From positions 62,001 through 126,000 of the forward strand of contig NZ_BONR01000006.1 in assembly GCF_016862815.1 (NCBI RefSeq): DNA of 64,000 nucleotides, in the 5' to 3' direction. Both the position numbers and the translations under genes were made by a program. The stretch comes from Demequina activiva. Lineage in GTDB: Bacteria > Actinomycetota > Actinomycetes > Actinomycetales > Demequinaceae. The notes under the pieces are model-generated. The model was not told the origin of the DNA. It was given only the letters and a program-made list of their open reading frames with translations, and did not search any database. The stretch's first letter is position 1, and every line of letters starts with the position of its first letter. Below are positions 63,896-64,000 of this stretch, in pieces.

Positions 63896-64000
63896 GTGTC
63901 CAAGAAGCCACCATTTGCCATGCCCCGGAGAGCGCTGACAGGCGCTGGTGCGCTCGGCCTCGCGGCCCTGCTTGCAGGTTGCTCGCAGGGGATCGAGAAC
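63896..64000 (+). CDS. ctaC: Lipoprotein, probable cytochrome c oxidase subunit II (5' part only)
   Basis: Thirty-five residues are visible: a basic start, a hydrophobic stretch and a lipobox (LLAGC, Cys29) followed by SQGIEN. In actinobacteria ctaC commonly lies near erpA and begins with such a lipobox, so subunit II of the aa3 oxidase is the best guess. The copper-binding domain is outside the window, so the identity rests on gene order. The GTG start is fixed by the leaderless box. Confidence 0.55.
   Translation, partial: MSKKPPFAMPRRALTGAGALGLAALLAGCSQGIEN

Overview
The window is 64 kb of very GC-rich, gene-dense chromosome from an actinobacterium. The gene neighbourhoods (fasR-fabD-fabH-acpP-fabF, aceE, DUF3052, peroxiredoxin, glnA2-glnE, DUF4191-lipA-lipB, DUF3043-nadA, glycerate-kinase-like gene-erpA-ctaC) and the absence of mycolic-acid genes fit the order Micrococcales (a Demequina- or Cellulomonas-like genome); the family is my inference. 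It holds 60 protein genes (one cut at each end), one tRNA and RNase P RNA. There is no prophage, CRISPR array or obvious defence island; the only mobile-looking DNA is a 240-bp MITE-like element at 44292-44531.

Layout. 1-4.7 kb: type II fatty-acid synthesis operon and its PucR-type regulator, all on the minus strand. 4.9-10 kb: a membrane protein, pyruvate dehydrogenase E1 (aceE), DUF3052 and a 1-Cys peroxiredoxin. 10-16 kb: tRNA-Val, a potassium channel, a Nif3/zinc-ribbon/histidine-phosphatase/membrane-protein run, a formate/nitrite channel, YaaA and rnpB. 16-23 kb: a SNF2 helicase, CutC, a lipoprotein, an LCP ligase and an O-antigen-ligase/VOC fusion. 23-28 kb: ppgK-map, a SPOR-like protein, panB, nadE. 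28-33 kb: glnA2-glnE. 33-39 kb: LacI regulator, alpha-glucosidase, dienoyl-CoA reductase and enoyl-CoA hydratase. 39-44 kb: secreted M28 peptidase, glnA1, RDD protein, HAD hydrolase, DUF4191. 44.5-54 kb: lipA-lipB, an MMPL exporter, a pseudokinase, an epimerase, and the E2-E3 genes of the 2-oxo-acid dehydrogenases. 54-64 kb: pepA, pyrD, a nucleotidyltransferase-phosphoribosyltransferase fusion, an aldo-keto reductase, DUF3043, nadA, a degenerate glycerate-kinase-like gene, erpA, a cysteine-desulfurase-like protein with no lysine, and the start of a probable ctaC.

How the genes work together. Lipoate synthesis (lipA, lipB) supplies the two lipoyl domains of E2, which works with Lpd and AceE. 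GlnE should control GlnA1, which keeps the adenylylation tyrosine, and not the adjacent GlnA2, which has Trp there; both glutamine synthetase genes carry GlnR-like half-sites upstream. NadA and NadE both serve NAD synthesis.

The strongest architectural signal is leaderless transcription. At least 17 genes have a TANNNT -10 box exactly 6-7 nt before the start codon; this fixes many starts and predicts the 5' end of rnpB. The most novel candidates are the lysine-free desulfurase homologue beside erpA and ctaC, the nucleotidyltransferase-phosphoribosyltransferase fusion, the ligase-VOC fusion, and the MITE-like element.
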